Positions 26,375 through 35,810 of a stretch of DNA of 64,000 nt are shown here, one piece after another. The notes beneath the pieces are model-generated. The model did no database searches. It was not told where the DNA came from and worked only from the letters and a program-made list of their open reading frames with translations. Made by a program: the position numbers and the translations under genes. Origin of the DNA: Terriglobia bacterium (GTDB taxonomy: Bacteria; Acidobacteriota; Terriglobia; Acidiferrales; UBA7541); contig JAIQGG010000001.1 in NCBI GenBank assembly GCA_020072785.1, positions 702,581 through 766,580 on the forward strand, written 5' to 3'. Every line of letters starts with the position of its first letter. The first letter of the stretch is position 1.

Positions 26375-27469
26375 ATGAAAAAGAAAAAACAAACACCATC
26401 ACCTGATGCCGGCAAAGTCTGGATTGATCTGGAGAATTCGCCTCACGTACCGTTTTTTGCGCCCATCATCGACGAATTGGAGAAGCGCGGCTACTCGGTT
26501 TTAGTGACTGGGCGCGACTGTTTCCAGGTTGCTGATTTGACTAAGCTTTTTAACATCGATTGCAAACTCGTGGGACATCACAGCGGCAAGAACAAGATCG
26601 CCAAGTTGCTGGGGCTCTGCCAGCGATCCCTCCAACTAGATCTGGCTGTGCTGGGGAAAAAGCCCAGGCTGGCTTTGTCTCACGGTTCCCGGTCCCACTT
26701 GCTTGCTTCTGCGATCCTGGGTATCCCCCACTTGATGCTATTTGACTACGAGCACGCCAAGCCGATGCCCTTGGTACAGCCAGATTGGGCAATGGTTCCC
26801 GAAGTGATCTCGACCGAGGCCGTACCATTTAATGCAGACCGTGTTCTCAAATACCCTGGGATCAAAGAGGACGTCTATGTTCCCCGATTCAAACCCGATC
26901 CGAGTCTTCGAGCCCACTTGGAAATCAAGGCTGAAGATTTGCTGGTCACCATCCGGCCGCCCGCCAATGAGGCTCATTACCACAACCCGCAGAGCGACGA
27001 ACTCTATCATGCCGTGATCGACTTTCTGGGGGCGAAACCCAATACCAAAGTTGTGCTTCTGCCTCGAAATGACAAGCAGGCGGTTGCAGCGCGAAATAGG
27101 TGGCCCGGGCTGTTCGCTGCCGGGAAGGTCCAAATCCCGAATGAGGTTTTGGATGGCTTGAATCTGATCTGGCATTCGGATCTTGTGATCAGCGGCGGCG
27201 GGACGATGAATCGCGAGGCGGCTGCCCTGGGAGTCCCGGTCTATAGCATTTTTCGCGGTAAGACAGGAGCCGTGGATCGCTACCTCTCCGAGAACGGCCG
27301 TATGGTCCTTCTCGAAAGCGTGGAGGATGTGCGGACCAAAATTGTCTTGGCTCGCCGGTCCCTTCCCAAATCCAAGACGGCAAGTTCCGAGACATTGGAA
27401 TTCATCGTGAACACTGTGGTTTCGCTCATGGAGTCGCCGCACCGGCGTCCATCGCCCAGAATTCAATAA
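26375..27469 (+). CDS. DUF354 family protein (glycosyltransferase-like), copy 1
   Basis: 364 aa. The N-terminal signature KVWIDLENSPHVPFFAPIIDELEKRGY identifies DUF354, a family with a GT-B glycosyltransferase-like fold and no firmly assigned reaction. Later motifs include YPGIKEDVYVPRFKPD, RPPANEAHYHN and SGGGTMNREAAALGVPVYS, the last resembling the nucleotide-sugar binding region of MurG-like enzymes. No signal peptide. It is followed by a closely related second copy at 27647. Likely a cytoplasmic glycosyltransferase or sugar-nucleotide enzyme of the polymer pathway. Confidence 0.85.
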   Translation: MKKKKQTPSPDAGKVWIDLENSPHVPFFAPIIDELEKRGYSVLVTGRDCFQVADLTKLFNIDCKLVGHHSGKNKIAKLLGLCQRSLQLDLAVLGKKPRLALSHGSRSHLLASAILGIPHLMLFDYEHAKPMPLVQPDWAMVPEVISTEAVPFNADRVLKYPGIKEDVYVPRFKPDPSLRAHLEIKAEDLLVTIRPPANEAHYHNPQSDELYHAVIDFLGAKPNTKVVLLPRNDKQAVAARNRWPGLFAAGKVQIPNEVLDGLNLIWHSDLVISGGGTMNREAAALGVPVYSIFRGKTGAVDRYLSENGRMVLLESVEDVRTKIVLARRSLPKSKTASSETLEFIVNTVVSLMESPHRRPSPRIQ

Positions 27470-27646
27470 CGAGCATCGGGATCCCCGGCTGCGGCAAGAT
27501 AGTAGAGGCCATCGAGCGTCGCGGGGATCGCTCCCAACCATTGCGCCCGTTAGACACCGCGGTTACTCATGCCCCCATGGCTTTCTTGGTTGGAAAGAAG
27601 AGCAAAAGTCAGTGTAGGCAATTTAGTTCTGGGAAGAGCTGAAAAC

Positions 27647-28819
27647 ATGCTACATCATATGCTAGCAGTGTTTGAGGACCACCCAGCGCCCTCTGAACCG
27701 AATTCCGATATGGAGTTTTCCGTGAGAGGATCAGAAGGCCACGTAAATCCAGGGACTCAAAAAAAGATCTGGATTGATCTGGATAACTCTCCTCACGTTC
27801 CTTTTTTTATTCCCATCATTGAGGAGCTTCAGAAGCGGGGTCACCAAATCCTGCTTACGGCTCGAGATTCTTATCAAGTTTGCGAGCTTCTGGAGTTTCA
27901 TCATCTCGCCTGCAAAGTCATTGGGGGTCACTGGGGCAAGAACCGGGCTTTGAAAGCGCTGGGAACCTTATTGCGCGCCGCGCTGCTCATGCCCTTGGCG
28001 ATCAAAGCGAAGCCGGACCTGGCCATCTCGCTCGTGTCGCGGGGCCAGCTTTTGACATGCAGCGCCCTGGCTATCCCAACGATTGTGCTGTTTGATTATG
28101 AGTTCGTAATGAAGATGCAGTTTTTGCATCCGGATTGGATCTTTGTACCGGAAGTGATACCGGAATCGGGGGCTGGTACACCCAAAAGAGAAATCTTGCG
28201 CTACCCGGGGCTAAAAGAAGATGTATATGTGCCGAAGTTCAAGCCGGATTCGACCATAAAAAAGCAGCTCGGAATCAACGAGACAGACTTGCTCGTTACA
28301 GTGCGCCCTCCAGCCACGGAAGCTCATTATCACAATCCAGAAAGCGAGAAGCTGATGAGTGCGGCGCTCGATTTTCTCACTCAGCTGCCCGATGTTCGCG
28401 TGGTCTTACTCCCTCGTAACGACAGGCAGGCCATAGCATTGCGGAAAGACTGGGGCGATTGGATTGCGAAGGGCAAGATTGTCATTCCGGCGCGTGTAAT
28501 GGACGGATTGAACCTGATCTGGTTTTCCGATCTGGTGATTAGCGGGGGCGGGACGATGAATCGCGAAGCGGCGGCCCTGGGCGTCCCGGTCTACAGCATC
28601 TTTCGCGGCAAAATCGGAGCCGTGGACCGGTACCTTGCCGAAAAAGGCCGTCTCGTGCTTCTGGAGCGAGTTGCGGATATCCATACCAAAATTGTCCTCG
28701 AACGGAGGGAGCAGGCTCGTTGTGATTTTTCGACAGACAGCATCGCTCTTCGCTGTATATCGGAAGCAATTATCTCGATCGCGGAGCACCAGTGCCTACC
28801 AGCGCAACGCCAAAAGTGA
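27647..28819 (+). CDS. DUF354 family protein (glycosyltransferase-like), copy 2
   Basis: 390 aa, tandem paralogue of the preceding gene. The core from KIWIDLDNSPHVPFFIPIIEELQKRGH to SGGGTMNREAAALGVPVYSIFRGK is shared almost block by block, and the DNA in the last block is also strikingly similar. The copies differ mainly at the N-terminus, where this one has about 45 extra residues. I start at the ATG 27647, preceded by GGAAGAG; an ATG at 27710 would give a length like copy 1. The two copies probably add related sugars or form a heterodimer. The gene's end overlaps the start of the next by 28 bases. Confidence 0.84.
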   Translation: MLHHMLAVFEDHPAPSEPNSDMEFSVRGSEGHVNPGTQKKIWIDLDNSPHVPFFIPIIEELQKRGHQILLTARDSYQVCELLEFHHLACKVIGGHWGKNRALKALGTLLRAALLMPLAIKAKPDLAISLVSRGQLLTCSALAIPTIVLFDYEFVMKMQFLHPDWIFVPEVIPESGAGTPKREILRYPGLKEDVYVPKFKPDSTIKKQLGINETDLLVTVRPPATEAHYHNPESEKLMSAALDFLTQLPDVRVVLLPRNDRQAIALRKDWGDWIAKGKIVIPARVMDGLNLIWFSDLVISGGGTMNREAAALGVPVYSIFRGKIGAVDRYLAEKGRLVLLERVADIHTKIVLERREQARCDFSTDSIALRCISEAIISIAEHQCLPAQRQK

Positions 28820-29958
28820 GTTCTTCTCAAAAACAAAATCGCTCTAAACTTCCGGGAGCCATGAATCCCGACGTCTGCGAACTGAATCGCATGGCTTTGC
28901 GGGGACTCGTCCCCATGTTCGTTGCGGAGAAGCAACTCTTTTGCCACCGCTTGATCCGCACGAGCCTGGGAATGGTGTGCGAGGGACTTTCTCCGCGATA
29001 CACGATCATGACTCTTCTGGGACTCCGCGAGCTCGAGCGCACAGGTGCACGTTCTCCTTTTGACGTGCATGCGCTCTATGCATCGTTCATCCGAGACACA
29101 ACGTGGGTTCATGGTGCTGGCGATTTAGGTTTGTTAATTTGGTTGACCGCGGCATGCGCTCCTGATCAGGTCGACGGTCTTTTCCGCCATTTCGACTTGG
29201 CGACGGCGCTCGATCGTTATGGGGACGCCCGCGAAGCGAGGACGATGGAATTGGCTTGGTTCCTGGCAGGACTGTCTCATGCGGGGCTGGCATGCCCGGA
29301 AAAACTTCCAGGTCTCCGGGATTTGGCACTCGAAGCATTTCGCCGGCTGGAAAAGAACAAAGGCAAGAGCGGTCTTTTCGGCCACCAAAGCACGACAAAG
29401 TCGGTGGCAGGATTCCTCCGAGGACATATTGGCAGCTTCGCCGATCAAATCTATCCCATCTATGCGATGTCGAAATTTGCGGTCGCGTTTCATCTGGAGG
29501 CTCCGTCGAGTTCAGCCCTTGACTGCGCAGCAGCCATTTGTGGCGCACAGGGTGAGTTGGGTCAATGGTGGTGGCTGTATGACTCTCAAACGGGCCGGGT
29601 ATCGAGCCGGTTTCCTGTCTATTCTGTTCATCAGCAGGGCATGGCACCAATGGGCCTGATCGCTGTCGAAGAAGCTACGGGTCGCAGCTTTCAAGAACCG
29701 ATTTACAAGGGTCTGCGCTGGATCACCGGGGCGAATGAGCTCGGAGAGGACATGAGAGACACGTCGCAGAACTTGATCTGGAGATGCATCTATCCACGGC
29801 GAAAATACAGTAAGTATCTGAATGTTGTTCGGAGCCTTGTTCGAACGCCGAGTGACAGATCGTCAGAAGGAGAGCTCAGGATTCTGTATGAGGACCGGCC
29901 CTATGAATTGGGCTGGTTGCTCTATGCCTTCGGAAGGTTTGGAGTAGCAGGAAATTGA
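28792..29958 (+). CDS. Conserved hypothetical protein, possible alpha/alpha-toroid
   Basis: 388 aa, no family I can name. The sequence is helical and repetitive in spacing, with WHF- and aromatic-rich turns. The segment GQWWWLYDSQTGRVSSRFPVYSVHQQGMAPMGL, together with FGHQSTTKSVAGFLRGHIGSFADQIYP, recalls alpha/alpha-barrel glycan-active or terpene-cyclase-like folds; this is an impression only. No signal peptide. A GTG at 28792 with GGAG five bases upstream is chosen; ATG 28861 is the alternative. It overlaps copy 2 of DUF354 and precedes the epimerase, so it belongs to the polysaccharide operon and may act on lipid-linked sugar. Confidence 0.7.
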   Translation: MPTSATPKVSSSQKQNRSKLPGAMNPDVCELNRMALRGLVPMFVAEKQLFCHRLIRTSLGMVCEGLSPRYTIMTLLGLRELERTGARSPFDVHALYASFIRDTTWVHGAGDLGLLIWLTAACAPDQVDGLFRHFDLATALDRYGDAREARTMELAWFLAGLSHAGLACPEKLPGLRDLALEAFRRLEKNKGKSGLFGHQSTTKSVAGFLRGHIGSFADQIYPIYAMSKFAVAFHLEAPSSSALDCAAAICGAQGELGQWWWLYDSQTGRVSSRFPVYSVHQQGMAPMGLIAVEEATGRSFQEPIYKGLRWITGANELGEDMRDTSQNLIWRCIYPRRKYSKYLNVVRSLVRTPSDRSSEGELRILYEDRPYELGWLLYAFGRFGVAGN

Positions 29959-30088
29959 GTCTGAAACAGAAGCTATTTGGTCGCTCCGTCAAGTGGGACG
30001 CACGTTCGAAGTGACAGACGGGTTCCGTGAGCAAGTTTGGAAAGCAAGCCACAATCACAGGGTTTTTCGGAAGCCGGTAAACACCTCC

Positions 30089-31375
30089 ATGCAAATTAAA
30101 ATTGTCACGGTTGTTGGCGCTCGGCCCAATTTCATGAAAGCCGCACCGGTCCTTCAAGCCATCCACGAGCGCAACGAGAAAAAAGGTGCGCGGGGACTAA
30201 AGATTCAGCATCTGCTTGTGCACACGGGGCAGCATTACGACGCACTGATGTCCGACCGGTTCTTCTCCGACCTGAACCTGCCCAAGCCGGACGTGTACCT
30301 TGGCGTTGGTTCCGGTTCGCAGGGATCACAAACAGCTGAGATTCTGAGGAAATTCGAGGACGTAGCAGCCCAGGAATGGCCAGACGTCGTGGTTGTCGTG
30401 GGTGACGTCAACTCAACGGTCGCCTGTGCCCTGGCGACCGCGAAGCTTCCAGTAAGCGCAAACAGACGCAGGCCCTTGATCGCCCACATCGAAGCGGGCC
30501 TCCGCTCCTTCGATCGCATGATGCCGGAAGAAATCAATCGAATTGTGACGGATCACCTCTCCGATCTCCTTTTTGTAACGGAAAAGAGTGGATTGGTGAA
30601 CCTGCGGCGGGAAGGAATCCCCAACAAGAAAATATTCTTTGTCGGCAACACAATGATCGACTCGCTTCTGGCGTTCCAAGAGCGCGCCGATGAGTCCCCC
30701 ATTCTTGATTCATTCGGGTTGCGCGCGGGAACCAGCCGGAACGGCAGTCGCGGGGCGATCCAACCTTATGCCCTGCTCACCCTGCACCGCCCCTCGAACG
30801 TTGACGAAAAGGCAGCGTTCCTGAAAATCTTAAAAGGCCTTGAATATCTGTCATCCCAGTTGCCGATTATTTTTCCAGTCCATCCGCGGACCCGGAAACG
30901 CATCGAGGAATTTGGCCTTCAGCAATATTTCGAGATTTCGGAAGCCGCCGGTCTTTCACCCATAACCGCGCCGGTTGCGCCAACGGGTGCCAAGGGGATT
31001 CATCTGGCCGATCCTCTCGGATACATCGATTTCCTTTGCGTGATGAAGCACGCCCGCCTGGTCCTCACCGATTCAGGAGGAATCCAGGAAGAAACAACCT
31101 GTCTGGGTGTTCCGTGCGTCACCATCCGCGAGAATACGGAGCGCCCCGTGACCGTAGAACGAGGAACAAACGTTGTCGCGGGAACGTCGATTCAAGGAAT
31201 CCGAAGAGCAATCCGGCAGCAGATTGGCCGCAAGATCCAGCCTCGGGTCCCGGAGAAGTGGGATGGCAAGACAGCCCAGCGCATTGTGGAAATCCTGGCT
31301 CGTGTCGCCAGTAGGCGCCATTCCGGCGCTGCAATCGAAGAACAACACGCAGTTGTGGGTGAGGTTCGGACTTGA
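30089..31375 (+). CDS. UDP-N-acetylglucosamine 2-epimerase family (WecB/WbpI-like)
   Basis: 428 aa, somewhat longer than WecB (about 376). Signature segments: VVGARPNFMKAAPV at the N-terminus, HTGQHYDALMSDRFF, VVGDVNSTVACALA, HIEAGLRSFDRMMPEEINR, LTLHRPSNVD, DSGGIQEETTCLGVPCVTIRENTERPVT. The catalytic residues of non-hydrolysing epimerases are retained. With WbpB/D/E-like genes in the same cluster, the better guess is a WbpI role: epimerising UDP-GlcNAc3NAcA to UDP-ManNAc3NAcA. Plain UDP-ManNAc formation cannot be excluded. The ATG at 30089 gives the standard N-terminus; 32 further in-frame codons upstream look non-coding. Confidence 0.9.
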   Translation: MQIKIVTVVGARPNFMKAAPVLQAIHERNEKKGARGLKIQHLLVHTGQHYDALMSDRFFSDLNLPKPDVYLGVGSGSQGSQTAEILRKFEDVAAQEWPDVVVVVGDVNSTVACALATAKLPVSANRRRPLIAHIEAGLRSFDRMMPEEINRIVTDHLSDLLFVTEKSGLVNLRREGIPNKKIFFVGNTMIDSLLAFQERADESPILDSFGLRAGTSRNGSRGAIQPYALLTLHRPSNVDEKAAFLKILKGLEYLSSQLPIIFPVHPRTRKRIEEFGLQQYFEISEAAGLSPITAPVAPTGAKGIHLADPLGYIDFLCVMKHARLVLTDSGGIQEETTCLGVPCVTIRENTERPVTVERGTNVVAGTSIQGIRRAIRQQIGRKIQPRVPEKWDGKTAQRIVEILARVASRRHSGAAIEEQHAVVGEVRT

Positions 31376-31705
31376 CAAGTAAAGCGCTTACTCGGGTTCG
31401 GACAAACAAAAGGCGAAAGCCCTCGTGGAAGATTCAGAGCGTTCGTCGTTTCTGGTTTTCCCACCGGCAGGGGTCGAATTCGTTCCGCGAGGACCTGAGC
31501 AGGACAGGGTGGCTATCCTGTACTCATTCTGGTCTGGTTGCCAGTTGTCCGGCTTTCGCAAGGGCTGTTACGGTGCCCATGGGGCAGACCAATGGGAGGA
31601 ACAGGCAGGCTCGCTGTCCTCAATCTGTTCTCACGACCAGTGGCGACCCAGCCGCCCGATGGAATAGCATTCGGATTGGCGGTAATCGAGGCGGGGGAGA
31701 CACAA
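31376..31705. other. Intergenic region before the beta-helix gene
   Basis: 330 bases with no credible gene. The frame of the following gene is open upstream, but the signal peptide and a GGGGGAG ribosome site fix the start at 31706. No convincing promoter found. Confidence 0.5.
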
Positions 31706-33340
31706 ATGCGGAATCTAGGTTTCATCGCGGTTTTCCTGGGCTTTTTCCTTTGCGCTGGCAGTGCCTCGGCGACAACGTATTACGTGGACTACGCGAGCGG
31801 AGCGGATACCAACAACGGGACCGCGAAGAGCACGCCGTGGAAGCGTGCCCCAGGAATGGTGGGCTGTGCGAATACTTGCTCCTCTACGACCATCGTGGCG
31901 GGGGATCATATCGTCCTAAAGGGCGGTGTGGTCTGGCCCAACGCCGTTATGACCTGGGCATTCGGTAAAAGCGGCTCTGCCGGGAACTACATCGTCATCG
32001 GCGGAACGGACCAGACTTGGTATGACGCTACAGCATGTTCGGCCAAGGGCTATCCCGGATGGTGCCGCCCGGTCTTGGACGCGGGGGGATTAACAGCTGG
32101 AACCAACAACTGGATGGTAAGCGCCCCCCAGTATACCGACTGGGAAAGCATTGAGTTCGCTCGCTTTGCCAACAATGCCGCTGACGGTGCCTATGGCCAC
32201 AATGGAATGTTTTATATAGGCGGAACGCCGAATGTGACCATGAATGACTTGTATTTCCACAACTGGATTCACGCTGCCGGGCAGGATGGTGGCTGGGCCA
32301 TCATGGCAGATTCGCACTACCCGTCAGGAAATGCTGGTTCCATTCTATCCAATTCCGTCTTCGACAATTCCGATAGTGCCGATGCCGGCTATATGAATTG
32401 TGGACCTGGGAACAACCAGCAATGCTCAACGGGTTCGGGTATTTGGGGCAGCATTCCTGATGTTCACAACTCCGTTTTCCGCTGGCTATCGAACGGGATC
32501 ATCGGTCAAACCGAACTTTACTACAACAATCTCGTTGAATACTTCTATTTTTCCCCGGACACGGGCACGCACTCGAACGGATTTGAAACGAACGGCAGTA
32601 CATCGCTCATCTATAACAACCTGTTCCGGCATTATCCCAACTACAGCGGATTTCCGCTGGCGACCAATCCGTGCTGCGACAGCTCCAGACCAAACGGAAT
32701 CACCTACGTTTTCAACAACGTGTTTTATGATATGTCGAACTCGAATAACATTTTTGTCACGTCCCACTCTGGGACACAGAGTACGACCACGAACTATCAA
32801 AAAGTTTTCAACAATACACTGGAGTGCGGGCCAGATAGTGGTAGTCCTGGCAACACTTGCGGGAATTGTGACAACTACTATGCTGGGTGCGATTGGCAAA
32901 ACAATCATTGGATTACCAGTCTCGCCACTCCTATCGTGCAGAACGGTGCTCCATCGAATTGCCTTTGGAACCAGAGCGGATGCGGGAACATCGTCCAGAC
33001 GAAGGCCCAGGCGAACGCGCAAGGCTACAACTCCGGGCAGACCTATGGGTTTTCTCCGACCAGTTCGGGGAATGCCACCGTTAATGCCGGGGCCAATCTC
33101 ACGAGTGCCTGCTCTGCTACTTTCACCTACACGAACGGAACCGTGAACTTGGCCCCACTGTGCTCTGACACTGGCTATGCCTGCACCTACAGTAGCGTGA
33201 CACACACGGTAAGCTGCCCGGCGAGGAAGACGAACACGAGACCTGCGGCCCCAACATTGTGGGATGTGGGAGCCTATTATATCAGTTCAATGGCAAGCGC
33301 TCCGGCGGCTCCAATAGGGCTCACAGCCTTAGTTCAATAG
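31706..33340 (+). CDS. Secreted parallel beta-helix protein
   Basis: 544 aa. Residues 1-22 are a signal peptide with predicted cleavage after SASA. The mature part begins TTYYVDYASGADTNNGTA, the usual opening of right-handed parallel beta-helix (pectate-lyase-like) proteins. It continues with many N-rich turns (FDNSDSADAG, YNNLVEYFYF, FNNVFYDMSN, VFNNTLECG). Unusually cysteine-rich for this group (C-S-S/CC/C-x-x-C motifs), suggesting disulphides in the periplasm. It is probably a polysaccharide lyase, epimerase or binding protein acting on the exported polymer. No PEP-CTERM tail; the C-terminus ends APAAPIGLTALVQ. Codon use is somewhat lower in GC than the flanking housekeeping genes. Confidence 0.78.
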   Translation: MRNLGFIAVFLGFFLCAGSASATTYYVDYASGADTNNGTAKSTPWKRAPGMVGCANTCSSTTIVAGDHIVLKGGVVWPNAVMTWAFGKSGSAGNYIVIGGTDQTWYDATACSAKGYPGWCRPVLDAGGLTAGTNNWMVSAPQYTDWESIEFARFANNAADGAYGHNGMFYIGGTPNVTMNDLYFHNWIHAAGQDGGWAIMADSHYPSGNAGSILSNSVFDNSDSADAGYMNCGPGNNQQCSTGSGIWGSIPDVHNSVFRWLSNGIIGQTELYYNNLVEYFYFSPDTGTHSNGFETNGSTSLIYNNLFRHYPNYSGFPLATNPCCDSSRPNGITYVFNNVFYDMSNSNNIFVTSHSGTQSTTTNYQKVFNNTLECGPDSGSPGNTCGNCDNYYAGCDWQNNHWITSLATPIVQNGAPSNCLWNQSGCGNIVQTKAQANAQGYNSGQTYGFSPTSSGNATVNAGANLTSACSATFTYTNGTVNLAPLCSDTGYACTYSSVTHTVSCPARKTNTRPAAPTLWDVGAYYISSMASAPAAPIGLTALVQ

Positions 33341-33607
33341 GCCCAGGCGTGATCCGGCTTGTGCCCAAAAGACCTTTCAAATCGTCATTCCAGTAGTTAG
33401 TCGCTCAACGCAAGCGTCGGGTCGATGGGGGAACTAGAGTCTCCCGTGGATGAGCACGACGCGGGTAAAGCAGAATCTCAAGCGTAAATCGATTGACCTG
33501 CTTGATCCCTGCATCACTGATTCGAGCGATCGATCCACTCCATTCATATAGTGTCCCGACTACCTTCTGGTTGCCAACGCATAGAGTGGCAGCCCACAGG
33601 AGAAGTG

Positions 33608-34783
33608 ATGGAATCAGGTGTCCATGTCAGAATTCTGAGGACCCTGGCCGAGGTTGAAGACATCCGCCAAACTTGGGAATCCTGGCCAGGCAATCGGGAT
33701 TCTGACATAGATTTCTATCTGACAGTTCTACGCTCCTGTCCAGAAACTGTGCGCCCTCACATCGTCATGATCGGCCGTGGGGGCCAGCCCGATGCCATGC
33801 TCGTCGGACGGATAGACGACAGGCAGATTGATTTCAGAGTCGGCTATCTCCATTTGAAGTCTAAGGCCCGCATCCTGTATTTTGTTTACGGCGCCTTGCG
33901 AGGAAATCCGACAGCCGAAAACAGCGAACTATTGGTCCGCGAGGTTTGCAAATCGTTGTCTCAGGGAGAGGCAGACGTCGCATACCTCAATTTCCTCCGG
34001 ACAGACTCTCATGTTTACGGGTTCGGGAGAAAAATCCCTGGAATTTTGACCCGCGACTACGTCCCCGCTACCCAACTGCACTTCAGCAGGACCATCCCGA
34101 AGAGTGCAGATGAGTTCTATCAGAGCCTTTCGTCCAATGCCCGATGGCAAGCAAAAAGCAAGCAGAAAAAGCTTGTGAAAGCGTTTTCTGGTGCAGTAAA
34201 CGTGCGCTGTTTTCGGGAGGTCGGAGAACTCGACAACCTGATTCAAGATGTAGAGCGGGTCGCGAAGAGTTCTTACCAGCGTGGTTTAGGAGTCGGGTTC
34301 GTTGACAGTCCGGAGATGCGAGAGCGGTTGCGACTGAAGGCCCACAAGGGGTGGCTCCGTGCTTATGTCCTTTATGTTGCACAACGCCCATGTGCATTCT
34401 GGATAGGAGATCTCAATGGGGAGACCTTCGGCAGCGATTATCTAGCCTACGATGCAGATCTCGCAAAGTACTCACCGGGAATGTATTTAATCCTGAAAGT
34501 AATCGAGAGCTTTTGCAGTGGCAATGAGGACCGAGTGACCGAGGTGGACTTTGCGACGGGGCATGCTCAGTACAAGGAAGTGCTGGGAAACCGGCGATGG
34601 ACGGAATCTGCGGTTTATATATTCGCGCCATCCCTCAGGGGATTTAAATTGAACGCTTTCAAGTGCTTCACGGGCGGAATCGAGCAAGTGCTGAGGCGAA
34701 CCCTGGATGAAACCGGCCTGCTGCAGATGATCAAAAAGAGGTGGCGTGACCGCCTGAGGCAGAAAACATCAGGCGAGGATTAA
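33608..34783 (+). CDS. GNAT/FemAB-like acyltransferase (BioF2-like)
   Basis: 391 aa with the double-GNAT layout of the CelD/BcsL-FemAB group. Typical segments: RWQAKSKQKKL (helix before the second domain), CAFWIGDLNGETFGSDYLAYDADLAKYSPGMYLILKVIE and the final EVDFATGHAQYKEVLGNR. These proteins transfer an acyl or aminoacyl group to a sugar or peptide; the substrate here is unknown. A GGAG site precedes the ATG at 33608. One of three such proteins in the cluster (also 45950 and 52442), with low mutual similarity. Confidence 0.8.
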   Translation: MESGVHVRILRTLAEVEDIRQTWESWPGNRDSDIDFYLTVLRSCPETVRPHIVMIGRGGQPDAMLVGRIDDRQIDFRVGYLHLKSKARILYFVYGALRGNPTAENSELLVREVCKSLSQGEADVAYLNFLRTDSHVYGFGRKIPGILTRDYVPATQLHFSRTIPKSADEFYQSLSSNARWQAKSKQKKLVKAFSGAVNVRCFREVGELDNLIQDVERVAKSSYQRGLGVGFVDSPEMRERLRLKAHKGWLRAYVLYVAQRPCAFWIGDLNGETFGSDYLAYDADLAKYSPGMYLILKVIESFCSGNEDRVTEVDFATGHAQYKEVLGNRRWTESAVYIFAPSLRGFKLNAFKCFTGGIEQVLRRTLDETGLLQMIKKRWRDRLRQKTSGED

Positions 34784-34847
34784 GTGTACTGCCTTCCTGC
34801 AGAGAAGGCTGTGCTTGATGGATCGTTGCATGTACGGAGCTAAGATA

Positions 34848-35636
34848 ATGTCGACTACGATGCCAATCACGTTCGCGATCGCGGTGAATAACAGAGCGGT
34901 ATTGGAGCGCAACTTCTTGGCATCCCCTTGCCTCCGCGGGACTCACCCTCATCAGATACTTATTCAAGAGGGCTTCAGCTCTGCCGCGAAGGCCTATAAT
35001 GACGCGATTGACAGATCCCATAACGACCTCATCGTATTCTGTCATCAGGATATTATTTTCCCTGAGTACTGGCTATTACAACTGGGACGCGCGCTTGATT
35101 ATTTGGAGTCGGAGGACCCCCCGTGGGGAGTGTTGGGATGCTACGGCGAAACGAGCGATTATAAAGGGAGAGGACACATCTACTCCTCCGGCCGAGGTGT
35201 ATTGGGAATGCCTTTTGACCGTCCCGTTCCGATTCAGACTCTCGACGAAATCGTCTTGATCTTGAGAAAATCGTCAGGTTTGAGATTCGATGAACGCTTA
35301 CCCCACTTTCATCTCTACGGCGCCGACATTTGTATGGCCGCGATGAAAAAAGGAATGAAGAATTATGCGATTTCCGCCTTTTGCATACATAACACTCATC
35401 AGTATCTAGTCCTTCCCAAGGAGTTCTACGAGTGCTACAGAAGCCTCAAGCGAAGCTGGAAGAAAAACCTGCCGATCCAGACTACCTGCATTAAAGTCAC
35501 TAAATTTGATCTCCCGATGTACAAGAGAAGACTTCAAGAGGTTTATCTGCGATATATCCGTCGAAAGGAAGTCGGGGCAACCCGTGAAGATAACGTGCAG
35601 CGACTGCTGGAGGAATTTAGAACTTCGTCCAACTAG
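34848..35636 (+). CDS. Glycosyltransferase-like protein
   Basis: 262 aa. The middle holds NDLIVFCHQDIIFPEYWLLQL, where HQD takes the place of the DxD metal motif of GT-A enzymes. PHFHLYGADICMAAMKKGMKNYAI is the acceptor-side segment. The N-terminus lacks the full nucleotide-binding strand of ordinary GT2 enzymes, so it belongs to the short glycosyltransferase-like group. Cytoplasmic. Start at ATG 34848 with GGAG upstream, in preference to ATG 34818. It precedes the flippase gene. Confidence 0.7.
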   Translation: MSTTMPITFAIAVNNRAVLERNFLASPCLRGTHPHQILIQEGFSSAAKAYNDAIDRSHNDLIVFCHQDIIFPEYWLLQLGRALDYLESEDPPWGVLGCYGETSDYKGRGHIYSSGRGVLGMPFDRPVPIQTLDEIVLILRKSSGLRFDERLPHFHLYGADICMAAMKKGMKNYAISAFCIHNTHQYLVLPKEFYECYRSLKRSWKKNLPIQTTCIKVTKFDLPMYKRRLQEVYLRYIRRKEVGATREDNVQRLLEEFRTSSN

Positions 35637-35810
35637 CTTGTGCGCTATCGCTTCTGCTTGATTTTTGGCATGAGCTTCGTTTGCGCTAATCTGAAGGTCC
35701 AGACCGCAAGTGAAAAGCCTTCCCCATTAATTAGTTTGTCCGTCCCACACGCAAGGACATTCCAGGAACGGACTTCTACAGTACGATAGAAGCTGCACGC
35801 AAACTCAGAC

